Shown here: piece by piece, positions 41,289 to 49,576 of the stretch
Layout: each line of letters opens with the position of its first letter
Position numbering within the stretch: position 1 is the first letter of the stretch
Origin: DASSBG01 sp963800395
GTDB taxonomy: Bacteria > Pseudomonadota > Gammaproteobacteria > Xanthomonadales > Rhodanobacteraceae
DNA length: 64,000 nt
NCBI GenBank assembly: GCA_963800395.1
Contig: CAWDBD010000005.1
Coordinates: forward strand, 1-64,000
Direction of reading: 5' to 3'
The notes under the pieces: generated by a model
The model's database searches: none
What the model saw: the letters and a program-made list of their open reading frames with translations, nothing else
Told to the model about the DNA's origin: nothing
Made by a program: the position numbers and the translations under genes

Positions 41289-42889
41289 GGTGTGGCTCCG
41301 TTGAAATCAATGAATGGGGGTGTTGGGCCGAGACGATCCAGGCAGGAGGCATCCAGGCTTTTCGGCTGCAGCTTGTCGATGAATTGACCGACAAGTCGCG
41401 GCACGCAGCCACGCGTGCCGACCGCGTGGCCCTGGCCCTTGAGCACCAGGTGGCGCGCGTTGCCAAGACCGACCATGATCTGTTCGCCGTACTTTGGCGG
41501 GGTGACCGGATCACGTGCGCCGGACAGAATGAGGACGGGCTTGTCGCTTTTCAGCGGCTTGTGAAAATCCTCCGGCATGCGCCCGTGCGGCCATACCGCA
41601 CACTGCGCCTGGATGGCGTCGATCAGGCTGTTGCCCAGAATCGTGTCCTTGTCCTGCGGCCGCGGCTGCAACTGGTCGGCGTCCTCGGAACAGATCACGC
41701 TCATGGCCATGCCACTGTTCATGTCACCACCAAGGTCGCCGCTGAGGAGTTCCGATTGACCCAGCAGCGGCCCGACATCGCCATGTGCCGCGGCATCGAT
41801 GGACAATGGCAGCAGCGCGGCCGATTCGGGCGCATAGGCAAACAGGCGCACCACCCCGGCAAGGGACTGTTCGCTGAGCTTGCGCTTGACGGTGTTGTAG
41901 CTGCGCGGATCACGGAAGCTGACCTCGTGCGGGTTGGCGCGCAAGGCATCGCGCAACTGCATCAGGGTCTGCATCGGGTTGCCAAAGCGCTTGTGGCATT
42001 CGCTCGCCTTGATGCAATCGGCAAAGTCCAGCTTCAACGCGGCCTCCAGGTTGGCCGCAAAGTCTTCTCCGAGAACCAGAGGATTGGGTACCGGTGAATC
42101 GAGCACCACACTGCGTACCGCATCGGGGTGTTGGGCAAGGTATTGCTGCGCCATGCGCGTTCCGTACGACACCCCGATCAGGTCGAACTCGGGCGCCCCC
42201 AGCGCCTGGCGCACGGCCTCCAGGTCTGCCACCGCATCGGTGGTGGTGTAGAAACGCGGGTCGGCGCTCTGCTTCACTTCCGCCAGGCAATCGGTCACAT
42301 TCCTGCGGATGCGCGCCGGATCCATGGCGACCGCGGCCGGCGCTTCCTTCTTCAGGGCCTTCTCGACCTTGCTGCAGTCCAGCGGATGCGACTTGCCGGT
42401 ACCACGCTGGTCAAGCAGCAGCACATTGTGGTGCTTCAACAAACCGGCATACCAGGAGGTGTCGGCGAAGTCGCGCGTGGCCGCCTGGCCCGGGCCTCCG
42501 GCCAGCATCACAACCATGTCCGATTGCGCCACGGCGGCGTCGCTGCGTACCACGGCAAGATTCAGGCTGATCTTGCGCCCGCCCGGTGCAGCACGGTTTT
42601 CCGGCACATCGAGCGTGCCGCACCAGGCCGCCGTGCTGGCCCCGCTGTTGCGGCGCTGAAGCTCGCAGGAGCGCAGGATCATGGTCCCCAAGGTCCAGGT
42701 ACGTGGGGGCGCAACCGGATTCGGGGATGCGACTGCATTGCCTGCGGAGGCGACCGCGGAAGCCGAGGCCACCGGTTCGGCTGGCGCAGCGTGGCCGGCC
42801 TTGCCCGACCGGAAATGCTGCCAGCCCAGCACGGCAAGGGCTATCAGCAGCACAAGCACGCGCAATACATTGCGACCGCTCATTGCCAT
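41285..42889 (-). CDS. TAP-like alpha/beta-hydrolase (proline iminopeptidase family)
   Basis: 534 residues. An N-terminal signal/anchor helix lies at about 6-24, followed by an Ala/Pro linker. The catalytic domain has MLAGGPGQAA (oxyanion, about 130), LLDQRGTGKS, nucleophile GVSYGTRMA (Ser about 243), Asp in SGARDPVTPP and His in GQGHAVG. The C-terminal TAP-like domain is typical of Streptomyces-type tripeptidyl aminopeptidases. It is probably periplasmic. Its stop overlaps the first repeat ATG (ATGA). Confidence 0.85.
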   Translation of the reverse strand: MAMSGRNVLRVLVLLIALAVLGWQHFRSGKAGHAAPAEPVASASAVASAGNAVASPNPVAPPRTWTLGTMILRSCELQRRNSGASTAAWCGTLDVPENRAAPGGRKISLNLAVVRSDAAVAQSDMVVMLAGGPGQAATRDFADTSWYAGLLKHHNVLLLDQRGTGKSHPLDCSKVEKALKKEAPAAVAMDPARIRRNVTDCLAEVKQSADPRFYTTTDAVADLEAVRQALGAPEFDLIGVSYGTRMAQQYLAQHPDAVRSVVLDSPVPNPLVLGEDFAANLEAALKLDFADCIKASECHKRFGNPMQTLMQLRDALRANPHEVSFRDPRSYNTVKRKLSEQSLAGVVRLFAYAPESAALLPLSIDAAAHGDVGPLLGQSELLSGDLGGDMNSGMAMSVICSEDADQLQPRPQDKDTILGNSLIDAIQAQCAVWPHGRMPEDFHKPLKSDKPVLILSGARDPVTPPKYGEQIMVGLGNARHLVLKGQGHAVGTRGCVPRLVGQFIDKLQPKSLDASCLDRLGPTPPFIDFNGATP

Positions 42890-42895
42890 GGTTCA

Positions 42896-43093
42896 CTACT
42901 CCGCTTCATCATCAAACAGCTCTTCTATCTTCAGGTCGAACAGGCGTGCCAGGCGAAATGCCAGGGGAAGACTGGGATCATACTTGCCGGTCTCGATCGC
43001 ATTCACTGTCTGGCGCGACACATCCAGCAATTCGGCAAGATGAGCCTGTGACCAGTTCCGGGCAGCGCGCAACTCACGCAGGCGGTTGTTCAC
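42896..43093 (-). CDS. Small XRE-family regulator
   Basis: 65-residue Cro/C1-type DNA-binding protein made up almost entirely of the helix-turn-helix (SQAHLAELLDVSRQTVNAIE). It belongs to the short YgzD/YozG-like group that sits beside small membrane proteins. It overlaps the upstream membrane-protein gene by 4 bases (ATGA) and precedes the TAP-like gene by 6. It is the likely binder of the two palindromes at the operon promoter. Confidence 0.9.
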   Translation of the reverse strand: MNNRLRELRAARNWSQAHLAELLDVSRQTVNAIETGKYDPSLPLAFRLARLFDLKIEELFDDEAE

Positions 43094-43554
43094 TGGTCGC
43101 GCCTCTGTAACACGCCTTGCACGACGAGATAGGTGCCCAACAGCAGCCAGAGCGCCGCTAGCGGCAGCAAGGTGATTGGCAGGTCAATCATCCGCAGCAG
43201 GGTCAAAAGCAGAAACAGGCAAATAGCCATGATGAATGCACTACTCATGGCCATCAACTCCATGCGTCGCTCCAGTTCATCGGCCTCGCGCAACGCGCGC
43301 ATCCGGATCCAGCCAATCGCAGACACTGGCGGCACCAGTGCCACGCCCACCAGCACCCGTCTCCAGTCGAGTCCCGCGCTATCTGGAATCAGCAGACTTC
43401 CAAACAGCACCAGCACAAGCCACAGCAGCCACGGTGCGGCCCTTCGCATGTTGCGCTGACGTCGGCGCAAGCGTTCCGCGCGTGCGTCGGCATCCAGCTC
43501 GGGGTTGACCTGCGCGCGCAGCAGCCCGTCATTGAAATGTCGGAAAAGCCGCAT
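43090..43554 (-). CDS. Hypothetical four-helix membrane protein
   Basis: 154 residues. A charged N-terminus (about 1-35) is followed by hydrophobic segments at about 38-55, 66-84, 100-118 and 124-142. The central motif READELERRMELMAMSSAFIMAI is like ASDELEQQMQLQAIAISAMS in the next gene upstream, so the two are paralogues. ATG 43554 lies right after the stop of that gene. The function is unknown; it is linked to the XRE regulator. Confidence 0.72.
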   Translation of the reverse strand: MRLFRHFNDGLLRAQVNPELDADARAERLRRRQRNMRRAAPWLLWLVLVLFGSLLIPDSAGLDWRRVLVGVALVPPVSAIGWIRMRALREADELERRMELMAMSSAFIMAICLFLLLTLLRMIDLPITLLPLAALWLLLGTYLVVQGVLQRRDQ

Positions 43555-43555
43555 G

Positions 43556-44147
43556 TCACTCGTCCCGGTATTGTCTCTTGATCCACGCCAACGCCACGCC
43601 ATAGGTACCGATCAGCGCCGGCAGTACCAGCATGAGCAGGTTGTCGACTTGCACCAGATCAGCGGCTACCAGGAAGGCTGCGGCAAAGCTGACCAGGCCC
43701 ACGCTCATGGCCGAGATGGCGATGGCCTGCAGCTGCATCTGCTGCTCCAGCTCGTCGCTGGCCAGAAGCAGACCGCAACATGGCACGCAGGATCAGGAAC
43801 ACCGGCAGCGCAGGCAACAAAGCAATCACCCACTTCAATGCCACGCTGTGTGTATCGTGGATGTGGCTCCAGCCACCGAACAGGATCAGGAAATAGGCAA
43901 AGATGGCCGGGAAGAACTCGCGCATGTAGCGGCGCGCCTCCGGTCGCATGGGCTCATCACAGGCAAAGCGCGAGCTCACCAGCCAGGCCACTCCGGTCAC
44001 CAGGGCCGCGGTGCCGAAATAGCTCAATCCGCTCACATCCAGCCACCAGCCGGCAGCGGCGGCAATGAGGCCCAGGATCAGCGCAATGACGCCACTGATC
44101 CGAAGCACGCGTTTCTTGGTCATGGGTTTCGGCTCGGTCGAGATCAT
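43556..44147 (-). pseudogene. Frameshifted membrane-protein gene, paralogue of next gene
   Basis: The N-terminal part (from ATG 44147) reads two or three membrane helices up to FLILRAMLR, then loses frame. The remainder continues in the +1 frame as LLLASDELEQQMQLQAIAISAM to a stop at 43556. Removing one base near 43775-43782 (CGGTCTGC on the minus strand) restores a continuous protein of about 196 residues. AAGGA lies 10 bases before ATG 44147; a GTG at 44177 overlaps the upstream stop. It is either a true point mutation or a consensus error. Confidence 0.72.
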
Positions 44148-44173
44148 GTTTCCGGTTTCCTTTGCATGGGCAA

Positions 44174-45130
44174 TCACGGTTGCACCTTGAGATCTGCCAG
44201 AAAGGCCTCCAGCGCCTGCGTGAACTTCTCGGGCTGGTCCAGCATCGCGAAGTGGCGTGCCGGTGCCATCGAGATCACCTGGAGCTCAGGCGTCCCCTTG
44301 AGCAGTTGCCGATAGTAATCGACCTTCTGCTGCTCACTCAGCATGGGCATGCGTCCGCTGGCAGCGGCTGCCTTGAAGTCCGGAGCATTGTAGGGCGAGA
44401 TCTCCATGACCGGCACGCTGATGCTGGCCAGATCAGGACGCAGATCGGTGGTCAGGTCTTCATACATGAACTGCGCCACGGTGCGCGGGTTGCTGCGACC
44501 TTGCAGCTTGCCGTATTTGTTCGCCGCATCGGCATCGATCACGCCCATGGTCTGCATGTACCCGGCCTGCTGCTGCCGGAACTGCTCCGGGCTCGCCTGG
44601 GTGATCGATTGCTGCATGTTGGCAGCCGCCGCCTTGCGTTGTTCGGCCGACATGCGCTCGAATCCGGGGAAGATCGGCATGCCATCCACAGCAACCACGC
44701 CACTGATCAGATCAGGGTGCTTTTCCGCAAAGCCGATGGCCAGGGTTCCGCCGAGGCTGTGGCCGACCAGTACCGGCCGATCAATCTTGTGGCTTGTGAT
44801 CAGCTTCAGCAGGGATGCATCGACCTGGTCCATCAGCCCGGTCATCCGGGCTGGCGGCTGGGTGCCGTCGAAACCGGCCAGAGTCAGCACATAGATCCTG
44901 TGGCTGCCTTCGAGTTTCGCCACGGTGTCCTGCCAGACCCACGGGCCGCTGCCCAGGCCGGGGATCAGGATAAGCGGTGCCCCGGTGTGACCTCGTGCCT
45001 GCACATGCAGGGTACCCACCTGGAAGCGGCCGGGTGTCGGGACTGCTGCCAGCGCACTCGGGTCGTGGGCGGTCAACAGCATGAGACTTGCCATGGCAAA
45101 AGCCATGAAGGTGGATTGTGTGCTGCGCAT
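44174..45130 (-). CDS. Exported alpha/beta-hydrolase
   Basis: 318 residues. A signal peptide lies at about 1-31 (ending SALA). The hydrolase fold shows LILIPGLGSGPWVW (oxyanion), nucleophile LVGHSLGGTLAIG (Ser about 130), and the C-terminal His in PARHFAMLDQP. It is first gene of the operon that runs to 39029. ATG 45130 has GGAG 8 bases upstream and a promoter just before. The substrate is unknown. Confidence 0.84.
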   Translation of the reverse strand: MRSTQSTFMAFAMASLMLLTAHDPSALAAVPTPGRFQVGTLHVQARGHTGAPLILIPGLGSGPWVWQDTVAKLEGSHRIYVLTLAGFDGTQPPARMTGLMDQVDASLLKLITSHKIDRPVLVGHSLGGTLAIGFAEKHPDLISGVVAVDGMPIFPGFERMSAEQRKAAAANMQQSITQASPEQFRQQQAGYMQTMGVIDADAANKYGKLQGRSNPRTVAQFMYEDLTTDLRPDLASISVPVMEISPYNAPDFKAAAASGRMPMLSEQQKVDYYRQLLKGTPELQVISMAPARHFAMLDQPEKFTQALEAFLADLKVQP

Positions 45131-45145
45131 GATCGAACTCCAGAA

Positions 45146-45208
45146 TGTAAAGGTTGCTTGACACGCACGATATCCGGCACCCACTGCCGATGTCAAGCTT
45201 CCTTTACA
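45146..45208 (-). promoter_or_regulatory. Operon promoter with two matching 18 bp palindromic operators
   Basis: On the minus strand, TTGACA (45191-45196) and TATCGT (45167-45172) are 18 bases apart, giving a start near 45160. TGTAAAGGAAGCTTGACA (45191-45208) covers the -35, and TGTCAAGCAACCTTTACA (45146-45163) covers the start site. Each fits TGTMAAG-N4-CTTKACA and they agree at 16 of 18 positions in inverted orientation. Binding by the operon's own XRE protein is the natural inference. Confidence 0.7.
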
Positions 45209-45304
45209 ACATGAAATCCCGCCTTGCGGTTGCCGCGGGCCGAACCGTAAGCTGAAGCGCTCAAGAACCCTCTACACACGACGCCGCCACAAGGAGAAGC
45301 ACAC

Positions 45305-46339
45305 ATGAGCAGCCTGCAACTGGGGTTTGTCGGCCTGGGCCGGATGGGACTCAACATGGTGCGTCGACTGCATGCGGCCGGCGTCGATTGCATAGGCTTC
45401 GACCTTGACGACAAGGCGCGTGCCGAGGCGGCCGAATCAGGCGCCAGGGCGGCGGACTCCATCAAGACGCTTGTGGCCTCCCTGCAGCGGCCGCGGGCCA
45501 TCTGGATGATGGTACCGGCCGGCGCAGTGGATCATGTCATCAAGGACATTGCGCCCTTGCTCGAGGCCGGTGACATGCTCATCGACGGCGGCAACTCGCA
45601 TTACGTGGAAGACCTGCGCCGCGCCAGCTCACTGGCCAGGCGCGACATCATGTACGTGGATGTCGGTGTCAGCGGCGGAGTGTGGGGTCGCGAGCGCGGC
45701 TATTGCCAGATGATCGGTGGCCCGGATGCTGCCTATGCACATCTTGAACCGGCATTCGCCGCGCTGGCGCCCGGCGTCGACATGGCACCGCGTACGCCCG
45801 GCCGCGAAGGCCAGGTCGGTCCGGCAGAAAACGGCTACCTGCACTGCGGCCCGAACGGCGCGGGCCATTTTGTGAAGATGGTTCACAATGGCATCGAGTA
45901 CGGGGTCATGGCTGCCTACGCCGAAGGCCTCAACGTGCTGCGGCATGCCAATGTGGGCAAGTCCGATCATGATGTCGACGCCGAGACGGCGCCACTGGAA
46001 CACCCGGAACACTATCAGTACGACCTGCCCCTGGGCGAGATCACCGAACTGTGGCGACGCGGCAGCGTGATCGGCTCGTGGCTTCTGGATCTGACCGCCA
46101 TCGAGATGAACAAGGACCCTGGCCTGGAAAGCTATGAAGGCCGCGTGTCGGATTCCGGCGAAGGTCGCTGGACCGCGCTGGCAGCCATCGAGGAGGGCGT
46201 GCCGGTACCGACGCTCACCTCGGCGCTGTTCGGCCGCTTCGCTTCGCGCGGGCGCGACCTGTTTGCCAACAAGGTGATGTCGGCCATGCGCCACGCCTTC
46301 GGCGGGCACGACGAAAAATCCGGGCCCGGCACAAGCTGA
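45305..46339 (+). CDS. gnd: 6-phosphogluconate dehydrogenase, decarboxylating (short type)
   Basis: Oxidises 6-phosphogluconate to ribulose 5-phosphate with CO2 release. It has 344 residues, the shorter Gnd/YqeC type. The NAD(P) motif GFVGLGRMGLNMVRRL is at the N-terminus, followed by DGGNSHY, the substrate segment VGVSGGVWG and the catalytic KMVHNGIEYG. It has a strong ribosome binding site, AAGGAG. It is divergent from the 39-45 kb operon. No other pentose phosphate genes are adjacent. Confidence 0.94.
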   Translation: MSSLQLGFVGLGRMGLNMVRRLHAAGVDCIGFDLDDKARAEAAESGARAADSIKTLVASLQRPRAIWMMVPAGAVDHVIKDIAPLLEAGDMLIDGGNSHYVEDLRRASSLARRDIMYVDVGVSGGVWGRERGYCQMIGGPDAAYAHLEPAFAALAPGVDMAPRTPGREGQVGPAENGYLHCGPNGAGHFVKMVHNGIEYGVMAAYAEGLNVLRHANVGKSDHDVDAETAPLEHPEHYQYDLPLGEITELWRRGSVIGSWLLDLTAIEMNKDPGLESYEGRVSDSGEGRWTALAAIEEGVPVPTLTSALFGRFASRGRDLFANKVMSAMRHAFGGHDEKSGPGTS

Positions 46340-46441
46340 CTTTCCCGACGACCCCGGGCTGCTCCGGAATCCGTACCTGCGCGGCGGCAGCATGCGGCCT
46401 GCCTTTCTCTCGCCAGGGAACCCTGGCGTACAATCGGGACC

Positions 46442-46864
46442 ATGTTGCGCATTACCCGATCCATCGACATACCCGAGCACGAATTGTCGGAGAGTTTCGT
46501 GCGTGCCTCCGGCCCCGGTGGCCAGCACGTCAACCGTACCGAGAGCGCGGTGGAGTTGCGTTTCGACATCGCCAACTCGCCGTCGATCCCGCAACGCCTG
46601 CGAGAGCGCCTGCTGGGCCGGGGCGATCGCCGCATCACGCAAGATGGCGTGGTCGTCATTCAGGCGCGCCGTTTCCGCGACCAGGCGCGCAACCGCGACG
46701 ACGCGCGGGCCCGCTTGCGCGCGCTGCTGCTTGCGGCTACCAAACCGGTCAAGAAACGCATTCCCACGCGCCCCACGCGCGGCTCCAAGGAACGTCGCCT
46801 GAAAAAGAAACAGGAGCGTGGAAAGCTCAAGCGCACGCGATCGCGCAACTGGAGCCATGAATGA
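46442..46864 (+). CDS. arfB: Alternative ribosome-rescue factor ArfB
   Basis: Peptidyl-tRNA hydrolase that releases stalled ribosomes lacking a stop codon. It has 140 residues. The catalytic GGQ is at 26-28 within GPGGQHVNRTES, and the C-terminal basic tail (RPTRGSKERRLKKKQERGKLKRTRS) enters the empty mRNA channel. It overlaps the following acyltransferase gene by 4 bases. Confidence 0.94.
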   Translation: MLRITRSIDIPEHELSESFVRASGPGGQHVNRTESAVELRFDIANSPSIPQRLRERLLGRGDRRITQDGVVVIQARRFRDQARNRDDARARLRALLLAATKPVKKRIPTRPTRGSKERRLKKKQERGKLKRTRSRNWSHE

Positions 46865-47457
46865 CTGGCGCACTGCCCGGCCCGGAGCAGCTGCCCGAAC
46901 ACATGCCGGTCTTTCGCGACCATTTCGGCCGACGTGTGTGCCGCGCGCTGGCACGCTTGAGTGGCTGGCACCTCGTGGGGGACTTCCCGAACGAGCCCAG
47001 GCTGGTCATGATCGCAGCCCCGCATTCATCCTGGTGGGATGGCATCTGGGGGCTGCTGATCAAGACCGGGCTTGGCGCCAATATCCACTTCATGGCCAAG
47101 CAGGAACTGTTCACCGGACCACTGGGCTGGACGCTTCGTCGCCTGGGCGGCATGCCGATCGACCGGCGCTCGGCCAAGGGCGTAGTGGAGCAGATGGTGG
47201 ATGCATTCGATGCGCAGGCAGATCTTTGGCTGGGGCTCACTCCGGAGGGCACCCGCAAAAAGGTGGCGGCTTGGAAAACCGGCTTCTGGCACATCGCCCA
47301 CCAGGCCGGCGTGCCGGTGTTCCCGGTTGCCTTCCACTATCCCGACAAGTCCATACACCTCGGCCCGGTGTACCAGCTGAGCGACGACATGCAAGCGGAT
47401 ATCGAGCACTTGCGCCAGTTCTACGCGCCTTTCAAGGGCAAGCACCGCAGCGTGTGA
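46861..47457 (+). CDS. PlsC-family acyltransferase
   Basis: 198-residue acyltransferase of the lysophospholipid type. The block I motif APHSSWWDG carries the His-x4-Asp pair, block II is around the GGMPIDRR segment, and block III is LTPEGTRKK. It lacks clear membrane helices, as in the short single-domain members that modify lipids at the inner membrane. It is translationally coupled to arfB (ATGA). The acceptor is unknown. Confidence 0.85.
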   Translation: MTGALPGPEQLPEHMPVFRDHFGRRVCRALARLSGWHLVGDFPNEPRLVMIAAPHSSWWDGIWGLLIKTGLGANIHFMAKQELFTGPLGWTLRRLGGMPIDRRSAKGVVEQMVDAFDAQADLWLGLTPEGTRKKVAAWKTGFWHIAHQAGVPVFPVAFHYPDKSIHLGPVYQLSDDMQADIEHLRQFYAPFKGKHRSV

Positions 47458-47533
47458 CAGGCGGCCATGGCATGGACCTGCGGGCTGTTGCGGCGCATGA
47501 CCATGATGCAGGCCGGAGGGCGGCAAACCGCGC

Positions 47534-49393
47534 TCAGCGCGCAGCCACATCCTCCGGCTGGCTCTTTTCCTCAGGTGGCACCAGCGCGGTAACGGTAACG
47601 TCGGGCTTTGGGTCCAGCTTTCGCTTGCTGCTGGCCATGCGCAGGTTGCCCTTGTCGGTGATCAGAAACAGCAGTATCAGTTCCGAACCCCATGCCTCGA
47701 CGAATTTCGGCCAGTCGTAGGCTTCGGTGAGGGTGGTGGTCTTGATCTGCCAGCCGTCATTCAGCAGCTCGTGGAAACGCGAGTTGGTCATTTCCTCGCC
47801 GAACAGGGCCGGGGCCAGCAAGGGGTTGGCGAAAGAGGCACGCTCGCTGCTTTCATCGGCGGCGAGGTTGCGCAGGCGGTAGACCTTGTCGCGACCAAAC
47901 TCCTGCCGATAGTGCAGGCAGCACAGCGAGTTCATTTCGCGCTGGGTGGACATGGCCAGCAGCCGCCCGAGGCCGGTGTGGTCCAGGTAATTGTGCGCGT
48001 GCTGCGAGGTCGGATTGCCGAAATAGGTATCGATGCCCTGCATGCGCGCAGCGCGGATGCCTTCCCAGTCGTCGCCCGCGACCAGCACCTGGACATCCTG
48101 CTTCTTCAGCGCCAGGGCAACGGCACGCGCTACCGGATTGACCCCGAAAATGAGGACTCCTCGCGGCTCGGGTTCGCGCACACCCAGCCACTTGGCCAGC
48201 GGGCGTGCGGTGGCGCTTTGCACGACCACGGTGGCAATGATCAGAATGAAAACCAGCGGCACCAGGCGATCTGCACCGGGCATGCCGCGCGCCTCCAGCT
48301 CCAGCGCGAACAGGGCCGAGATGGCAGCGGCAACAATGCCGCGGGGCGATATCCATGCGGCCAGGATGCGTTCGCGTACCGACAGGGAACTGCGCACGGT
48401 GGCCACCCATACCGACAGCGGCCTTATCACGAACTGGGCTGCGAGATAGATCAGCAGGCCGGTCATCAGGGTGCCGGCGGGCAGCGGCCAGTTCAGGCGC
48501 GCGGCCAGAATGATGAACAGCATCGAGATCAGCAGTATCGACAGGTCTTCCTTGAAGTTGGTGATCAGGTCGATGTGCACATTGCGGTTGTTGCCCAGGA
48601 CGATACCCATCACGGTAACCGCCAGCAGGCCCGATTCGTGGGTGATGGCGTTGCTGACCGAGAAAGCGGTCAGCAACAGTGCCAGGGTGGCGTAGCTTTG
48701 CAGGTATTCGGGGATGAACTGGCGCTTGAGCAAGGCGCCCAGCAGCCATGCCGCCACCGCGCCAATGGCGATGCCGCTGCCGATGGTCAGCACAAACAAC
48801 CACAGCGAATGACCCTCGAAGCCCTGGCTCGTGATGATCTCGTAGACCAGCACTGCCAGCAGCGCGCCAATCGGATCGATGATGATGCCTTCCCAGCGCA
48901 ACAGGTTGCTGACCTTGCGATTGGGCCTGACCGCACGCAGCATCGGGTTCACCACGGTGGGGCCGGTGACGCAGGTCAGCGCACCAAACAGGAAAGCCAG
49001 CGGCCAGCCCAGGCCGGCCAGCCAGTGCGCTGCGGCGGCCAGGCCGAGCACCGCCACAGCGGCGCCATAGCTGACCAGTCTTCGCACCGCATGGCCGATG
49101 CCGCGGATCTCGTCACGTCGCAGGTTGATGCTGCCCTCGAACAGGATGATGGCCACGCCCAGGGAAACGACCGGGAACAGCAGATCACCCAGAAAGCGAT
49201 CGGGGTCCATGAGGTGCAGCAAGGGGCCCAGCACCAGGCCCACCACCAGCAAGGGCAGGATGGCAGGTACGCGCACGCGCCAGGCGAGCCATTGGGCCAG
49301 GAAACCGATGCACAGCAGGGCCGTGAGCATCAGCGCGGGGTTCGAGGTCAAACCGGAAAAGTCCACCGCGGCATTGTAGCGGGACACTGCCAT
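47534..49393 (-). CDS. NhaP-type Na+/H+ antiporter with TrkA-N domain
   Basis: About 619 residues. Twelve or so membrane helices lie between 10 and 410 in the CPA1 pattern, with LFEGSINL, TGPTVVNPM and the transport motif EGIIIDPIGA. From about 430 there is a cytoplasmic Rossmann-like TrkA-N domain (LIFGVNPVARAVALAL) that probably senses nucleotide. ATG 49393 or GTG 49387 is the start; the open frame extends further without similarity. It keeps internal pH or K+/Na+ balance. Confidence 0.86.
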   Translation of the reverse strand: MAVSRYNAAVDFSGLTSNPALMLTALLCIGFLAQWLAWRVRVPAILPLLVVGLVLGPLLHLMDPDRFLGDLLFPVVSLGVAIILFEGSINLRRDEIRGIGHAVRRLVSYGAAVAVLGLAAAAHWLAGLGWPLAFLFGALTCVTGPTVVNPMLRAVRPNRKVSNLLRWEGIIIDPIGALLAVLVYEIITSQGFEGHSLWLFVLTIGSGIAIGAVAAWLLGALLKRQFIPEYLQSYATLALLLTAFSVSNAITHESGLLAVTVMGIVLGNNRNVHIDLITNFKEDLSILLISMLFIILAARLNWPLPAGTLMTGLLIYLAAQFVIRPLSVWVATVRSSLSVRERILAAWISPRGIVAAAISALFALELEARGMPGADRLVPLVFILIIATVVVQSATARPLAKWLGVREPEPRGVLIFGVNPVARAVALALKKQDVQVLVAGDDWEGIRAARMQGIDTYFGNPTSQHAHNYLDHTGLGRLLAMSTQREMNSLCCLHYRQEFGRDKVYRLRNLAADESSERASFANPLLAPALFGEEMTNSRFHELLNDGWQIKTTTLTEAYDWPKFVEAWGSELILLFLITDKGNLRMASSKRKLDPKPDVTVTALVPPEEKSQPEDVAAR

Positions 49394-49482
49394 GCGGCGT
49401 TGGTTGCCCGCCTGCATTGTGCGATCAGACGCCGCCCCATCGCACCGGGTCAAGCCGTGAACAGGCATTCTCGCGACCCCTT

Positions 49483-49509
49483 GTTCCGCTGCGCCGCGCC
49501 CAGGATGAC
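49483..49509. repeat. Right-half CGTCATCC-family repeat
   Basis: TTCCGCTGCGCCGCGCCCAG then GATGAC matches the right arm of the hairpin elements at 20003-20122 and 29061-29192. No left arm is present, so it looks like a decayed copy between two minus-strand genes. Confidence 0.5.
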
Positions 49510-49576
49510 CCGCGTGGGCGCAAGCAGCTGCCATTGGGCCGTGGCAGGCTGCGCCAGCACATGCTTGAGACCCGGT

